Shown: in pieces, positions 1-6,372 of the stretch | Position numbering within the stretch: the stretch's first letter is position 1 | How the letters are laid out: each line of letters begins with the position of its first letter | From: Alcaligenaceae bacterium UBA6179 | GTDB taxonomy: Bacteria; Pseudomonadota; Gammaproteobacteria; Burkholderiales; Burkholderiaceae_B | Length of the DNA stretch: 7,043 bases | Assembly (NCBI GenBank): GCA_002422175.1 | Contig: DITR01000085.1 | Coordinates: 1-7,043, forward strand | Direction: 5' to 3' | The notes under the pieces: model-generated | The model's database searches: none | What the model saw: only the letters and a program-made list of their open reading frames with translations | What the model was told of the DNA's origin: nothing | Translations under genes and position numbers: made by a program

Positions 1-255
1 CGAGACATCAAGTTATCAGCAGGAAAGGTCATCATACGACCTGAAAAAATTTCTTTTTGCCTTCAAGAAAGTGCCATCTTAAGTGGGAAAATGAAAAGTC
101 GCGTGTTTCAAGGTAATCACTGGCTCTGTCAAGTCGAAACAACGCTTGGAGGGGTGACCGTTATTCTACAAAACGATGGTAAAGAAATTGCGCCAGAGGG
201 TAGCGACGTTCATTTGAACTGGAAGCCAGAGGATATGCGCTCTTTGAACGCTTAA
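1..255 (+). CDS. ABC transporter ATP-binding protein, C-terminal fragment (PotA-like, TOBE domain)
   Basis: Frame 1 is open from the first base to a TAA at 253-255 and gives 84 residues, the tail of a protein that begins before the window. The segment IRPEKI (about residues 11-16 of the fragment) and the following beta-rich stretch ending in NWKPEDM match the C-terminal TOBE-type domain of PotA/spermidine-putrescine and Fe/opine-class ATPases, where 'RPE' begins the regulatory/substrate-sensing beta-barrel. The Walker A, signature and Walker B motifs would lie upstream and cannot be checked. Two permease genes of the matching class follow after 18 nt, which supports the assignment: this subunit would hydrolyse ATP on the cytoplasmic face to drive uptake. 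The family is assigned with good confidence; the substrate is unknown. Confidence 0.85.
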   Translation, partial: RDIKLSAGKVIIRPEKISFCLQESAILSGKMKSRVFQGNHWLCQVETTLGGVTVILQNDGKEIAPEGSDVHLNWKPEDMRSLNA

Positions 256-273
256 CCCAAGGAAACCAAAACA

Positions 274-1128
274 ATGAACACCTCCCGTACCCCTTGGTTA
301 TTGAGTGGCCCAGCGCTCATTCTTTACTTAGTTTTTATGATTGCTCCGATAGGAAGCATTTTCTTAATTAGTTTTTTTGAGTTTAATTTCGAAGGTGGTA
401 TGCGTGCAACATACACCTTGAAAAATTATATTGAAATTCTCACTGATGGCTACTTCTACGAAATATATGCACGCACCTTCGGCGTTGCTTTCATAGTTAC
501 GATATCTTGTGTGCTGATTGGCACTGGCGAAGCTTATGTGCTCTCTAGAATGTCCAACCCCTGGAAAGGGCTGTTTTTAATGGTTGTACTGGGTCCACTG
601 CTGATCTCTGTTGTCGTTAGAACCCTTGGGTGGGCGCTTTTATTTGGCTCTACTGGTTTAATCAGTCAAGGTTTAATGGCAGTGGGTCTTACTTCCGCTC
701 CTGTTTCGCTCATGTATACCAACACCGGTGTGATTATTGCGTTGACGCATGTGATGGTTCCCTTCATGGTAATTGCAGTTTGGGCCGCACTCCAAAGAAT
801 CAATCCTTCCACAGAAGCGGCTGCCTTATCTTTAGGGGCCTCTCAATTTACTGTCATTAGACGCGTCATCGTGCCACAGATAACCCCTGGTATTTTGTCA
901 GGCGCAATTATGGTTTTTGCTTTGTCGGCAAGTGCTTTCGCCACACCCTCAATCATTGGTGGAAGGCGTTTAAAGAACGTCCCAAGCGCAGCTTACGATG
1001 AGTTTTTAAACACAATGAATTGGCCCCTTGGCGCTGCATTAGCGATGCTTTTACTGGTTGCTATGTTGATTGTTTTGATATCAGCGAACAAACTCATTGA
1101 GCGTCGTTACGGCGCCGTATTTAGCTAA
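274..1128 (+). CDS. ABC transporter permease, PotB-like (binding-protein-dependent, inner membrane)
   Basis: A 284-residue protein, the usual length for a PotB-type permease. The ATG is preceded by AAGGAA (259-264) at a 9-nt spacing. Six hydrophobic segments are visible at about residues 9-33, 70-92, 100-124, 151-174, 204-230 and 251-273. The cytoplasmic EAA coupling loop, which docks onto the ATPase, lies at residues 181-201 (E181, A182, A183, G188, A189, P201). With the ATPase fragment upstream and the second permease downstream it would form the PotABC-type importer used for polyamines, opines and other small amines or carboxylates. The substrate cannot be told from the permease; the catabolic genes that follow suggest an amine or N-substituted amino acid (inference). 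I use no gene symbol because potB would imply a polyamine substrate that is not shown. Confidence 0.93.
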   Translation: MNTSRTPWLLSGPALILYLVFMIAPIGSIFLISFFEFNFEGGMRATYTLKNYIEILTDGYFYEIYARTFGVAFIVTISCVLIGTGEAYVLSRMSNPWKGLFLMVVLGPLLISVVVRTLGWALLFGSTGLISQGLMAVGLTSAPVSLMYTNTGVIIALTHVMVPFMVIAVWAALQRINPSTEAAALSLGASQFTVIRRVIVPQITPGILSGAIMVFALSASAFATPSIIGGRRLKNVPSAAYDEFLNTMNWPLGAALAMLLLVAMLIVLISANKLIERRYGAVFS

Positions 1129-1149
1129 ATACTTAAGAGGATCACAGCA

Positions 1150-1953
1150 ATGTATTTAAAGAATGGTCCGATCGGATTAATTTTTCACACCCTATTTATT
1201 ATCTTCATTTTGGCTCCGATAGTCATGGTGTGTGCCGTTGCTTTTACAGACCAAGGGTTTATATCTTTACCCACTCAAGGCTTATCTCTGAGATGGTTTT
1301 ATGCTATTGCAAACAACCCTCGTTTCATTGATGCTTTCTTTGTCAGTCTGTGGCTTGGTTTGATATCAGCGACGTTGGCAGTGATGTTTTCTGTTCCTGC
1401 TGCCTTAGCTATCGCTCGCTTTCAATTTAAGGGGCGAGATTCGCTCATGGCATTTTTAATGTCACCTTTAATGATTCCTCACGTTGTACTGGGTTTAGCC
1501 TTTTTGCAGTTTTTTACGACGATCGGCGTGTCAGGTACATTCTTCGGTTTAGTCTCAGCGCATACAGTTATTATCGTCCCTTTTGCTTTGAGGCTCGTGC
1601 TTGCCTCAGCGACAGGCCTTGACCCAGCCATTGAAAGAGCTGCGCTGTCACTTGGCGCTACGCCATGGATCATTTTTAAGCGAATTGTTCTACCGCTCAT
1701 ATTGCCTGGCGTCGTGAGTGGATGGGTCATCGCATTTATTAGTAGCTTTGATGAGCTCACCATGTCAATATTTATTGCTTCGCCCTCTGCGACAACACTG
1801 CCAGTTCGTATGTATCTGCATATCGAAGAGACGATTGACCCTCTCGTGACGGCTGTGTCAGCAGCCATCATTTATTTGACCCTAATTGCCATTTTTATTC
1901 TAGATCGAACAGTTGGGCTCGAAAAGTTGTTTGTTGGTAAGGGGCGCGTATGA
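1150..1953 (+). CDS. ABC transporter permease, PotC-like (second membrane subunit)
   Basis: A 267-residue membrane protein with its own Shine-Dalgarno AGAGG (1136-1140). Hydrophobic spans occur at about residues 8-32, 62-90, 98-122, 130-153, 183-211 and 232-252. The EAA loop runs from E162 to P182 (E162, A164, A165, G169, A170, L181, P182). It is followed by SFDELTMSIFIASP (199-212) and TLPVRMY (216-222), the conserved C-terminal signature of PotC-class permeases. It would heterodimerise with the upstream PotB-like protein in the inner membrane. Its TGA overlaps the ATG of the next gene (ATGA, 1950-1953), so transporter and catabolic genes are probably translationally coupled. That coupling is the strongest sequence evidence that the imported compound is the substrate of the downstream oxidoreductases. 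Confidence 0.93.
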   Translation: MYLKNGPIGLIFHTLFIIFILAPIVMVCAVAFTDQGFISLPTQGLSLRWFYAIANNPRFIDAFFVSLWLGLISATLAVMFSVPAALAIARFQFKGRDSLMAFLMSPLMIPHVVLGLAFLQFFTTIGVSGTFFGLVSAHTVIIVPFALRLVLASATGLDPAIERAALSLGATPWIIFKRIVLPLILPGVVSGWVIAFISSFDELTMSIFIASPSATTLPVRMYLHIEETIDPLVTAVSAAIIYLTLIAIFILDRTVGLEKLFVGKGRV

Positions 1954-3113
1954 GTGCGTCAACTAAACAAAGCATAGCTAACGAGAGACGCCACAAGGGT
2001 GTGTACGATGCCTTAGTAATTGGTGGTGGTTTAGTGGGTTCAGCCATAGCATTTGGTCTTAGGCAAGAAGTTGATCATGTTGCAGTGCTCGATGAAGGTG
2101 ACGTTGCATTTCGTGCCTCAAGGGGCAATTTTGGACTCGTATGGGTGCAGAGCAAAGGTATGGGAATGCCTGCCTACGGTCATTGGACTGTGAGTTCTCA
2201 GCGCTTATGGTCAGCGCTAGCAGAGAAATTAGAGGCTATTACAGGTTTAGAGGTCGGCCTAGAGCAAAAGGGTGGTTTACATGCAGTGCTAACTGAGCAC
2301 GAATACGAAAGTCGAGTTCAGTTTATGAATAAGCTGATTGAGCAACCCGGCATGATTCATTATCAATGGAAAATGTTGGACAGAAAAGAGTTGCTTGATA
2401 TGGTTCCAGGTATTGGGCCTGAGGTGCTAGGGGCCAGTTGGACTGAAATCGACGGTGTCGCTAACCCTTTAAAAATGCTACGTGCACTACACACTGCATT
2501 TGACGTGCAAAATGTAGATTATCTGCCAGAGCATCCTGTTGCTGATATTCATTTTAAAAATAATATATTTGAAATGGACACACCTCACGGCGTAGTGCGA
2601 GCTAAAAAAATTGTTGTTGCCAGTGGTTTGGGGAATCAAGTTTTGGGAAACCAGATTGGGCTCTCTATTCCAGTTCGGCCCCAGCGCGGTCAAATCATCG
2701 TACTAGAGCGCACCAAGCGAATGCTTCAGTTGCCCTTTGCTACATTGCGTCAAATGGACGAGGGCACTTGGCTTATCGGAGACTCTCAAGAAGAGGCCGC
2801 CTATGCCGATGGCGAAGTGGGGCTACCTATTTTGGCAACCCTTGCAAATCGTGCGGTTCGAACGATACCAAAGCTGCGTGACGTGAGAGTTGTACGCAGT
2901 TGGTCTGCGCTGAGAGTGATGTCCAAAGATGGCTTTCCAATCTATGAAGAGTCGCCTCGGTTTCCAGGCGCTTTTGTTGCGACATGCCATAGCGGTGTGA
3001 CATTAGCTGCTGCGCATGCCTTGCGTTTGGCACCAATGGTTGTTGAGGGGAAATTGTCAGAGGAAATGGCCCCGTTTTCTACTAGGAGATTTAATGTTCA
3101 AGCGACTACCTGA
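1950..3113 (+). CDS. DAO-fold FAD-dependent oxidoreductase, beta (catalytic) subunit of HcnC/OoxB/D-hydroxyproline dehydrogenase type
   Basis: A 387-residue flavoprotein. After a polar N-terminal extension of about 18 residues comes a Rossmann FAD-binding motif G25-x-G27-x-x-G30, with the acidic ribose-binding residue at D48. The stretch around residues 57-80, with RGNFGLVWVQSKG and HWT, is characteristic, as I recall it, of the beta subunits of opine oxidases and heteromeric D-hydroxyproline dehydrogenases. The DAO C-terminal half has W318, then DGFPI (327-331), then CHSGVT (346-351) near the flavin. No signal peptide is visible; it is expected in the cytoplasm, possibly membrane-associated through the electron acceptor. 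A [2Fe-2S] protein and a FAD/Fe-S partner directly follow, giving the three-subunit set in beta-gamma-alpha order. It would oxidise the C-N bond of an amino or imino acid to an imine. Glycine (HCN synthase), opines, D-hydroxyproline and sarcosine-like substrates are all possible. A Shine-Dalgarno AAGGGG (1939-1944) supports the start. Confidence 0.88.
   Translation: MSASTKQSIANERRHKGVYDALVIGGGLVGSAIAFGLRQEVDHVAVLDEGDVAFRASRGNFGLVWVQSKGMGMPAYGHWTVSSQRLWSALAEKLEAITGLEVGLEQKGGLHAVLTEHEYESRVQFMNKLIEQPGMIHYQWKMLDRKELLDMVPGIGPEVLGASWTEIDGVANPLKMLRALHTAFDVQNVDYLPEHPVADIHFKNNIFEMDTPHGVVRAKKIVVASGLGNQVLGNQIGLSIPVRPQRGQIIVLERTKRMLQLPFATLRQMDEGTWLIGDSQEEAAYADGEVGLPILATLANRAVRTIPKLRDVRVVRSWSALRVMSKDGFPIYEESPRFPGAFVATCHSGVTLAAAHALRLAPMVVEGKLSEEMAPFSTRRFNVQATT
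3083..3090 (+). promoter_or_regulatory. Ribosome-binding site that fixes the [2Fe-2S] subunit start
   Basis: TAGGAGAT lies just before the ATG at 3094, inside the end of the beta-subunit gene. It is the only good Shine-Dalgarno near the possible starts of this frame and argues against the upstream ATG at 3016. Confidence 0.75.
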
Positions 3114-3402
3114 ATCAGAGGCGCAGCGTAATGCTCACCCCGTTGCTTTGTTAGTGAATGGCATGGAAGTAATTTGTAGGGAAGGAGATTCTGTCGCTGC
3201 CGCCTTATTTGCTGCTGGGTTGCTAGATTGCCGCGATACGCCTGTCAAAGGTGTGCCAAGAGGGCCTTTTTGCATGATGGGTGTATGTTTTGATTGTTTG
3301 GTTGAAATAAACGGTATGCCGAATCAACAAGGTTGTATGGTTTTAGCTAAACCTGGTATGAATATTGAGCGACAGCTTGGCGCACGAGAGGTGCAAGCGT
3401 GA
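3094..3402 (+). CDS. Small [2Fe-2S] ferredoxin-like subunit (gamma) of the dehydrogenase, HcnA/SoxA-N-terminal type
   Basis: A 102-residue protein with four cysteines in the order C60-x4-C65-x2-C68-x12-C81, the ligand spacing of the plant-type-like [2Fe-2S] fold found in HcnA, in the N-terminal part of sarcosine oxidase SoxA (Fer2_4-type) and in small subunits of D-hydroxyproline dehydrogenase. The length is close to the roughly 100 residues usual for HcnA-type subunits. I place the start at the ATG at 3094 because TAGGAGAT lies just upstream (3083-3090) and the homologous fold begins shortly after. An in-frame ATG at 3016 would add 26 residues encoded entirely over the upstream gene, with no ribosome-binding site, and is unlikely. 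The gene overlaps the beta-subunit gene by 20 nt and the next gene by 4 nt. Its role would be to pass electrons between the flavins of its neighbours and the acceptor. Confidence 0.9.
   Translation: MFKRLPESEAQRNAHPVALLVNGMEVICREGDSVAAALFAAGLLDCRDTPVKGVPRGPFCMMGVCFDCLVEINGMPNQQGCMVLAKPGMNIERQLGAREVQA
3386..3391 (+). promoter_or_regulatory. Ribosome-binding site for the GTG start of the alpha subunit
   Basis: GAGAGG lies 7 nt before the GTG at 3399. The GAGPAG dinucleotide fold begins 12 residues later, as expected for the true N-terminus, so the GTG start is well supported. Confidence 0.65.
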
Positions 3403-4850
3403 CTCAAATTTCAAATTGTGAAGTGGCCATCATTGGTGCTGGGCCTGCGGGCATGGCGGCAGCGCTGGCTTTAACCGAGTATGGCCTTGATGTAGTTGTA
3501 TTTGACGAGAACCCAGCTGCTGGCGGTCAGATATATAGGGGAATAACATCCTCACCCTTACGTGATCGACCGCAAATTCTGGGTAAAGACTATTGGGCTG
3601 GCGAGCCGCTCGTCAAAAAATTTCAAGCATCTGCCGCACAAAAAATTCATGAAGCCACGGTTTGGGCTGTGTCACAACAAACGTCTGATTTTGCACCATC
3701 TCATTTTGAAATAGGTTACTCAGTAAATGCTGAAGCCAGACTGTTGCATGCACGCCATGTTTTAGTTGCAACAGGCGCTCATGAACGACCCTTTCCTATT
3801 CGTGGCTGGACTTTACCTGGCGTTATTACGGGCGGAGCTGCTCAAACATTACTTAAAAGCAATGCGATTGTTCCTTCTGATCGTATTGTTCTTGCAGGTT
3901 GTGGCCCCCTTTTATATCTTATTGCATGGCAATATTTGAATTCCGGGGTAAAAATAGACACGTTGCTCGATACCACGCCGAAAGGTCGTGTTTTGAGTTT
4001 ATGGCCTTACTTGCTTGACTTCATCCGTTCACCGTACTTCCTTAAAGGGTTGAATCTGGTGCGCGAGGTCAATGCTAAAGTTAACGTTGTCAAGCATGTA
4101 TCAGAATTAGCCGCAAATGGTGTCGATGCGCTAAAAAGCGTCACCTTTAAAACCGGTAATAAAGAGAGAACAGTTGAGGCAGATCATTTACTGCTTCATC
4201 AGGGCGTCATGCCCAATATCAACTTAGCACAGGCCTTAGGCATCACACTGAATTGGAATGACGTTATTAAATGTTGGGAGCCTGTGGCCGACATGTGGGG
4301 CAACACAAATGTTGAACGGGTTCATATAGCAGGTGATGCTGCTGGTATTGCTGGTGCATGGGCGGCAGAATCGCGTGGTCGCCTGGCCGCGACAGATATC
4401 GCTTTTAAGCTTGGAAAGCTAACCGAACAGCAAAGAGATACCGTTGCTGTGAAATTACGACAAGATTACGCTGCAGTGACGCGTGGCCGAGAGTTTTTTG
4501 ATAGATTGTTTCAACCACCTGTTCAATTTAGACGACCAACCGGTGACACCATTGTTTGTCGTTGCGAGGAAATCACAGCTTCGCAAGTAAGGGACACTGT
4601 CAAGATCGGTTGCACAGGACCGAATCAAATGAAGTCCTTTTTACGCTGTGGCATGGGACCATGTCAAGGTCGTTTCTGTTCGGCTACCGTCACCGAGCTT
4701 ATTGCAGATGAACGAAATGTTCCAGAGCAAGATGTTGGGCACTATAGGCTGCGCTTCCCCACCAAGCCATTAACGCTGGGTGAGTTAGCTGCATTGCCGC
4801 AGACAGAAGATTCAATTAAAGCAGTGGTTAGACTCAAGAAGCCAGTGTGA
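3399..4850 (+). CDS. FAD-dependent oxidoreductase with C-terminal BFD-like [2Fe-2S] domain, alpha subunit (HcnB/OoxA type)
   Basis: A 483-residue protein, a typical length for HcnB/OoxA-type subunits. The N-terminal dinucleotide fold has G13-x-G15-x-x-G18 (GAGPAG). ATGAHERPFPIRG (124-136) is the mid-domain ATG motif of pyridine-nucleotide-disulfide oxidoreductases. A second Rossmann motif appears as GCGPLL (167-172), and G312-D313 (AGDAAG) contacts the flavin. The C-terminal region has C387-x-C389-x32-C422-x4-C427, the ligand spacing of bacterioferritin-associated-ferredoxin-like [2Fe-2S] sites, plus an extra C417 and the conserved GMGPCQGRFC. The start is GTG, sharing GTGA with the preceding stop, with GAGAGG (3386-3391) 7 nt upstream. 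It should form the electron-transfer alpha subunit with the two preceding gene products. Generic annotation as an NAD(P)/FAD oxidoreductase would be correct but less informative. Confidence 0.9.
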   Translation: MTQISNCEVAIIGAGPAGMAAALALTEYGLDVVVFDENPAAGGQIYRGITSSPLRDRPQILGKDYWAGEPLVKKFQASAAQKIHEATVWAVSQQTSDFAPSHFEIGYSVNAEARLLHARHVLVATGAHERPFPIRGWTLPGVITGGAAQTLLKSNAIVPSDRIVLAGCGPLLYLIAWQYLNSGVKIDTLLDTTPKGRVLSLWPYLLDFIRSPYFLKGLNLVREVNAKVNVVKHVSELAANGVDALKSVTFKTGNKERTVEADHLLLHQGVMPNINLAQALGITLNWNDVIKCWEPVADMWGNTNVERVHIAGDAAGIAGAWAAESRGRLAATDIAFKLGKLTEQQRDTVAVKLRQDYAAVTRGREFFDRLFQPPVQFRRPTGDTIVCRCEEITASQVRDTVKIGCTGPNQMKSFLRCGMGPCQGRFCSATVTELIADERNVPEQDVGHYRLRFPTKPLTLGELAALPQTEDSIKAVVRLKKPV

Positions 4851-4854
4851 CGTT

Positions 4855-6012
4855 ATGAGCGGCATAACCCATGCAGACGTCATCATCATAGGGGGTGGCA
4901 TTCACGGTAGTTCGGCAGCATTGCAACTTGCCAAAGCTGGAAAGCGGGTGCTGCTACTCGAGAAAAACTATGTTGCTCGGCATGCGTCGGGTGTCAATGC
5001 GGGTGGAGTCAGAACGCTAACACGGCATATTGCTGAGGTACCTTTATCATTAGCCTCACAGCAGATGTGGGTCAATATTCAGGAACATGTGGATGACGAT
5101 TGTGGGTTCGAGGTAACGGGTCAAATTCGGGTTGCAGAAAACGAATCAGATAAAAAAATCTTAAGCGATCGTTTTACCATGATGCAGTCAAACGGTTACG
5201 TACATGAAGAGTGGGTTGATGCCGTTGACGTTCGCAATATGATCCCCTCTATTACACCCAAGATATTAGGCGGTCTCATTGCACGCAATGATGGTGCAGC
5301 AGATCCTTACCGTACCACCACCGCCTTTCGTTTAAAAGCGCAAAATTATGGCGCTGATATTCGTGAAGGGGTCACTGTGAAAACGGTTGTCAGGCAAGGT
5401 CAAGGGTGGTTGGTTGATACAACAGCGGGTCGGTTTAGTTCAGAGGTTTTAGTGAACTGTGCCGGCGCATGGGCTGACAAAATATCTGCGCAGTTTGGCG
5501 AGATTGTGCCTTTAAAGCCCATTGCACCCATGATGTTGGTTACCTCTCGAATGCCTCATTTCCTCAGTTTAGTTGTTCTGGGTACTGGGCGAGCGCTATC
5601 ATTTAAGCAGCGCACCAACGGTACTGTTTTGATTGGAGGTGGCCGTCTTGCTTGGGTCGATAGAGATCGTGACATCACAGAATTAGATTTTCGTACTTTG
5701 GCAGATAGCGCGCGTACGGTTTGTGACCTTTTTCCTCATATGCGAAACGCAAGCGTCAATCGAGGGTGGGCAGGTATAGAGGCAAGCATGCCTGATGGTA
5801 TTCCAGTCATTGGCGCGAGCAGCACGGAACAAAATTTGTACCATGCTTTTGGCTTCTCAGCTCACGGGTTTCAATTAGGCCCAATCGTTGGGAAGATCCT
5901 TTCTGAGTTGATTATTACCGGTTCAACCAATCTGCCTATTGAACCTTTCAATATTTCAAGGTTTGCAGTTTCTTCGCAGGCTCCAGCTGGGGCTTACCCA
6001 TTTGCTACTTAA
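4855..6012 (+). CDS. Second DAO-fold FAD-dependent oxidoreductase (sarcosine oxidase beta / opine-type dehydrogenase family)
   Basis: A 385-residue flavoprotein of the same superfamily as the gene at 1950. FAD motif G13-x-G15-x-x-G18 (GGGIHG) with the ribose acid E36. The segment HASGVNAGGVR (about residues 43-53) is the usual flavin-adjacent 'S-x-x-N-A-G-G' region. The C-terminal part has GWAG (304-307), PDGIPVIG (313-320) and GFSAHGFQLGP (333-343), a well-preserved DAO C-terminus. All expected motifs are present, so it appears functional. It starts 4 nt after the alpha-subunit stop without a clear Shine-Dalgarno, so it probably depends on translational coupling. It could be an alternative beta subunit sharing the alpha and gamma partners, or a separate enzyme oxidising a different intermediate (an N-methyl or secondary amine). 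The sequence alone does not decide. Its N-terminal part differs clearly from the first DAO protein, so it is not a recent duplicate. Confidence 0.87.
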   Translation: MSGITHADVIIIGGGIHGSSAALQLAKAGKRVLLLEKNYVARHASGVNAGGVRTLTRHIAEVPLSLASQQMWVNIQEHVDDDCGFEVTGQIRVAENESDKKILSDRFTMMQSNGYVHEEWVDAVDVRNMIPSITPKILGGLIARNDGAADPYRTTTAFRLKAQNYGADIREGVTVKTVVRQGQGWLVDTTAGRFSSEVLVNCAGAWADKISAQFGEIVPLKPIAPMMLVTSRMPHFLSLVVLGTGRALSFKQRTNGTVLIGGGRLAWVDRDRDITELDFRTLADSARTVCDLFPHMRNASVNRGWAGIEASMPDGIPVIGASSTEQNLYHAFGFSAHGFQLGPIVGKILSELIITGSTNLPIEPFNISRFAVSSQAPAGAYPFAT

Positions 6013-6015
6013 GGA
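6011..6015 (+). promoter_or_regulatory. Ribosome-binding site for the TTG start of the RidA-family gene
   Basis: AAGGA overlaps the last two bases of the preceding TAA (6010-6012) and is spaced 6 nt from the TTG at 6022. This placement makes the rare start codon credible and implies that termination and re-initiation are linked. Confidence 0.7.
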
Positions 6016-6021
6016 ATTATT

Positions 6022-6372
6022 TTGAACAATATTATTAGAAAACACTCAAATAAGCGTTTGAGCAGAGTTGTGATTCACGGTGACACGGTTTACGTCGCAG
6101 GTGTGACTTCAACTGACCCTGGTGACATTACAGTTCAGACACAAAACGTTTTGGCAACGATAGATAATTTGCTGGCAGATGCTGGCACGAGTAAAGAAAA
6201 ATTACTTTCTGTTCAGATTTGGCTAAAAGATATTGAACGTGATTTCGAAGGCATGAATGTCGTTTGGGGGCAGTGGGCCCCTATGGATCAGTTACCAACT
6301 CGAGCGACTTGTGAGGCAAAGTTAGCCTCCTCTAGCCTATTGGTTGAAATCATCGTCACGGCTGCGCGCTAA
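6022..6372 (+). CDS. RidA-family protein, YoaB-like (imine/enamine deaminase or related)
   Basis: A 116-residue protein resembling E. coli YoaB (about 114 residues) more than canonical RidA (about 128). Shared pattern: an N-terminal strand (SRVVIHGDTVYVAG, 14-27), a helix with repeated Q/N/L positions, then a conserved arginine R94 within PTRATCEAKLA, and VEI (108-110) near the end. In RidA proteins this arginine binds the carboxylate of the imine intermediate, so the active site looks intact. Canonical RidA hydrolyses reactive enamines/imines to ketoacid and ammonia. YoaB-type members are less well characterised. Translation must begin at TTG (6022): no in-frame ATG or GTG exists nearby and AAGGA (6011-6015) sits 6 nt upstream, overlapping the previous stop. 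As the last gene of the operon it probably clears the imine formed by the flavoenzymes. Confidence 0.88.
   Translation: MNNIIRKHSNKRLSRVVIHGDTVYVAGVTSTDPGDITVQTQNVLATIDNLLADAGTSKEKLLSVQIWLKDIERDFEGMNVVWGQWAPMDQLPTRATCEAKLASSSLLVEIIVTAAR

Noticed and set aside
630..860. 76-codon plus-strand ORF inside the first permease gene
   Set aside because: It is an out-of-frame shadow of a clear membrane protein gene, with no ribosome-binding site and no recognisable protein features.
1479..1871. 130-codon minus-strand ORF inside the second permease gene
   Set aside because: Antisense shadow of a well-supported permease with conserved motifs; its translation has no family resemblance.
274..1953. Naming the permeases potB and potC with putrescine/spermidine as substrate
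   Set aside because: The family covers many amines, opines and other compounds; nothing here shows polyamine specificity and the operon context suggests something else.
2487..3036. Two minus-strand ORFs (2487-2693 and 2827-3036) inside the first DAO gene
   Set aside because: Both are antisense to an intact flavoprotein gene and lack plausible start signals or protein features.
1950..4850. Calling the three oxidoreductase genes hydrogen cyanide synthase hcnABC
   Set aside because: The subunit folds match, but the gene order is DAO, [2Fe-2S], FAD rather than [2Fe-2S], FAD, DAO. An upstream importer, a second DAO and a RidA protein point to catabolism of an imported compound. Sequence alone cannot separate HcnABC from opine or D-hydroxyproline dehydrogenases.
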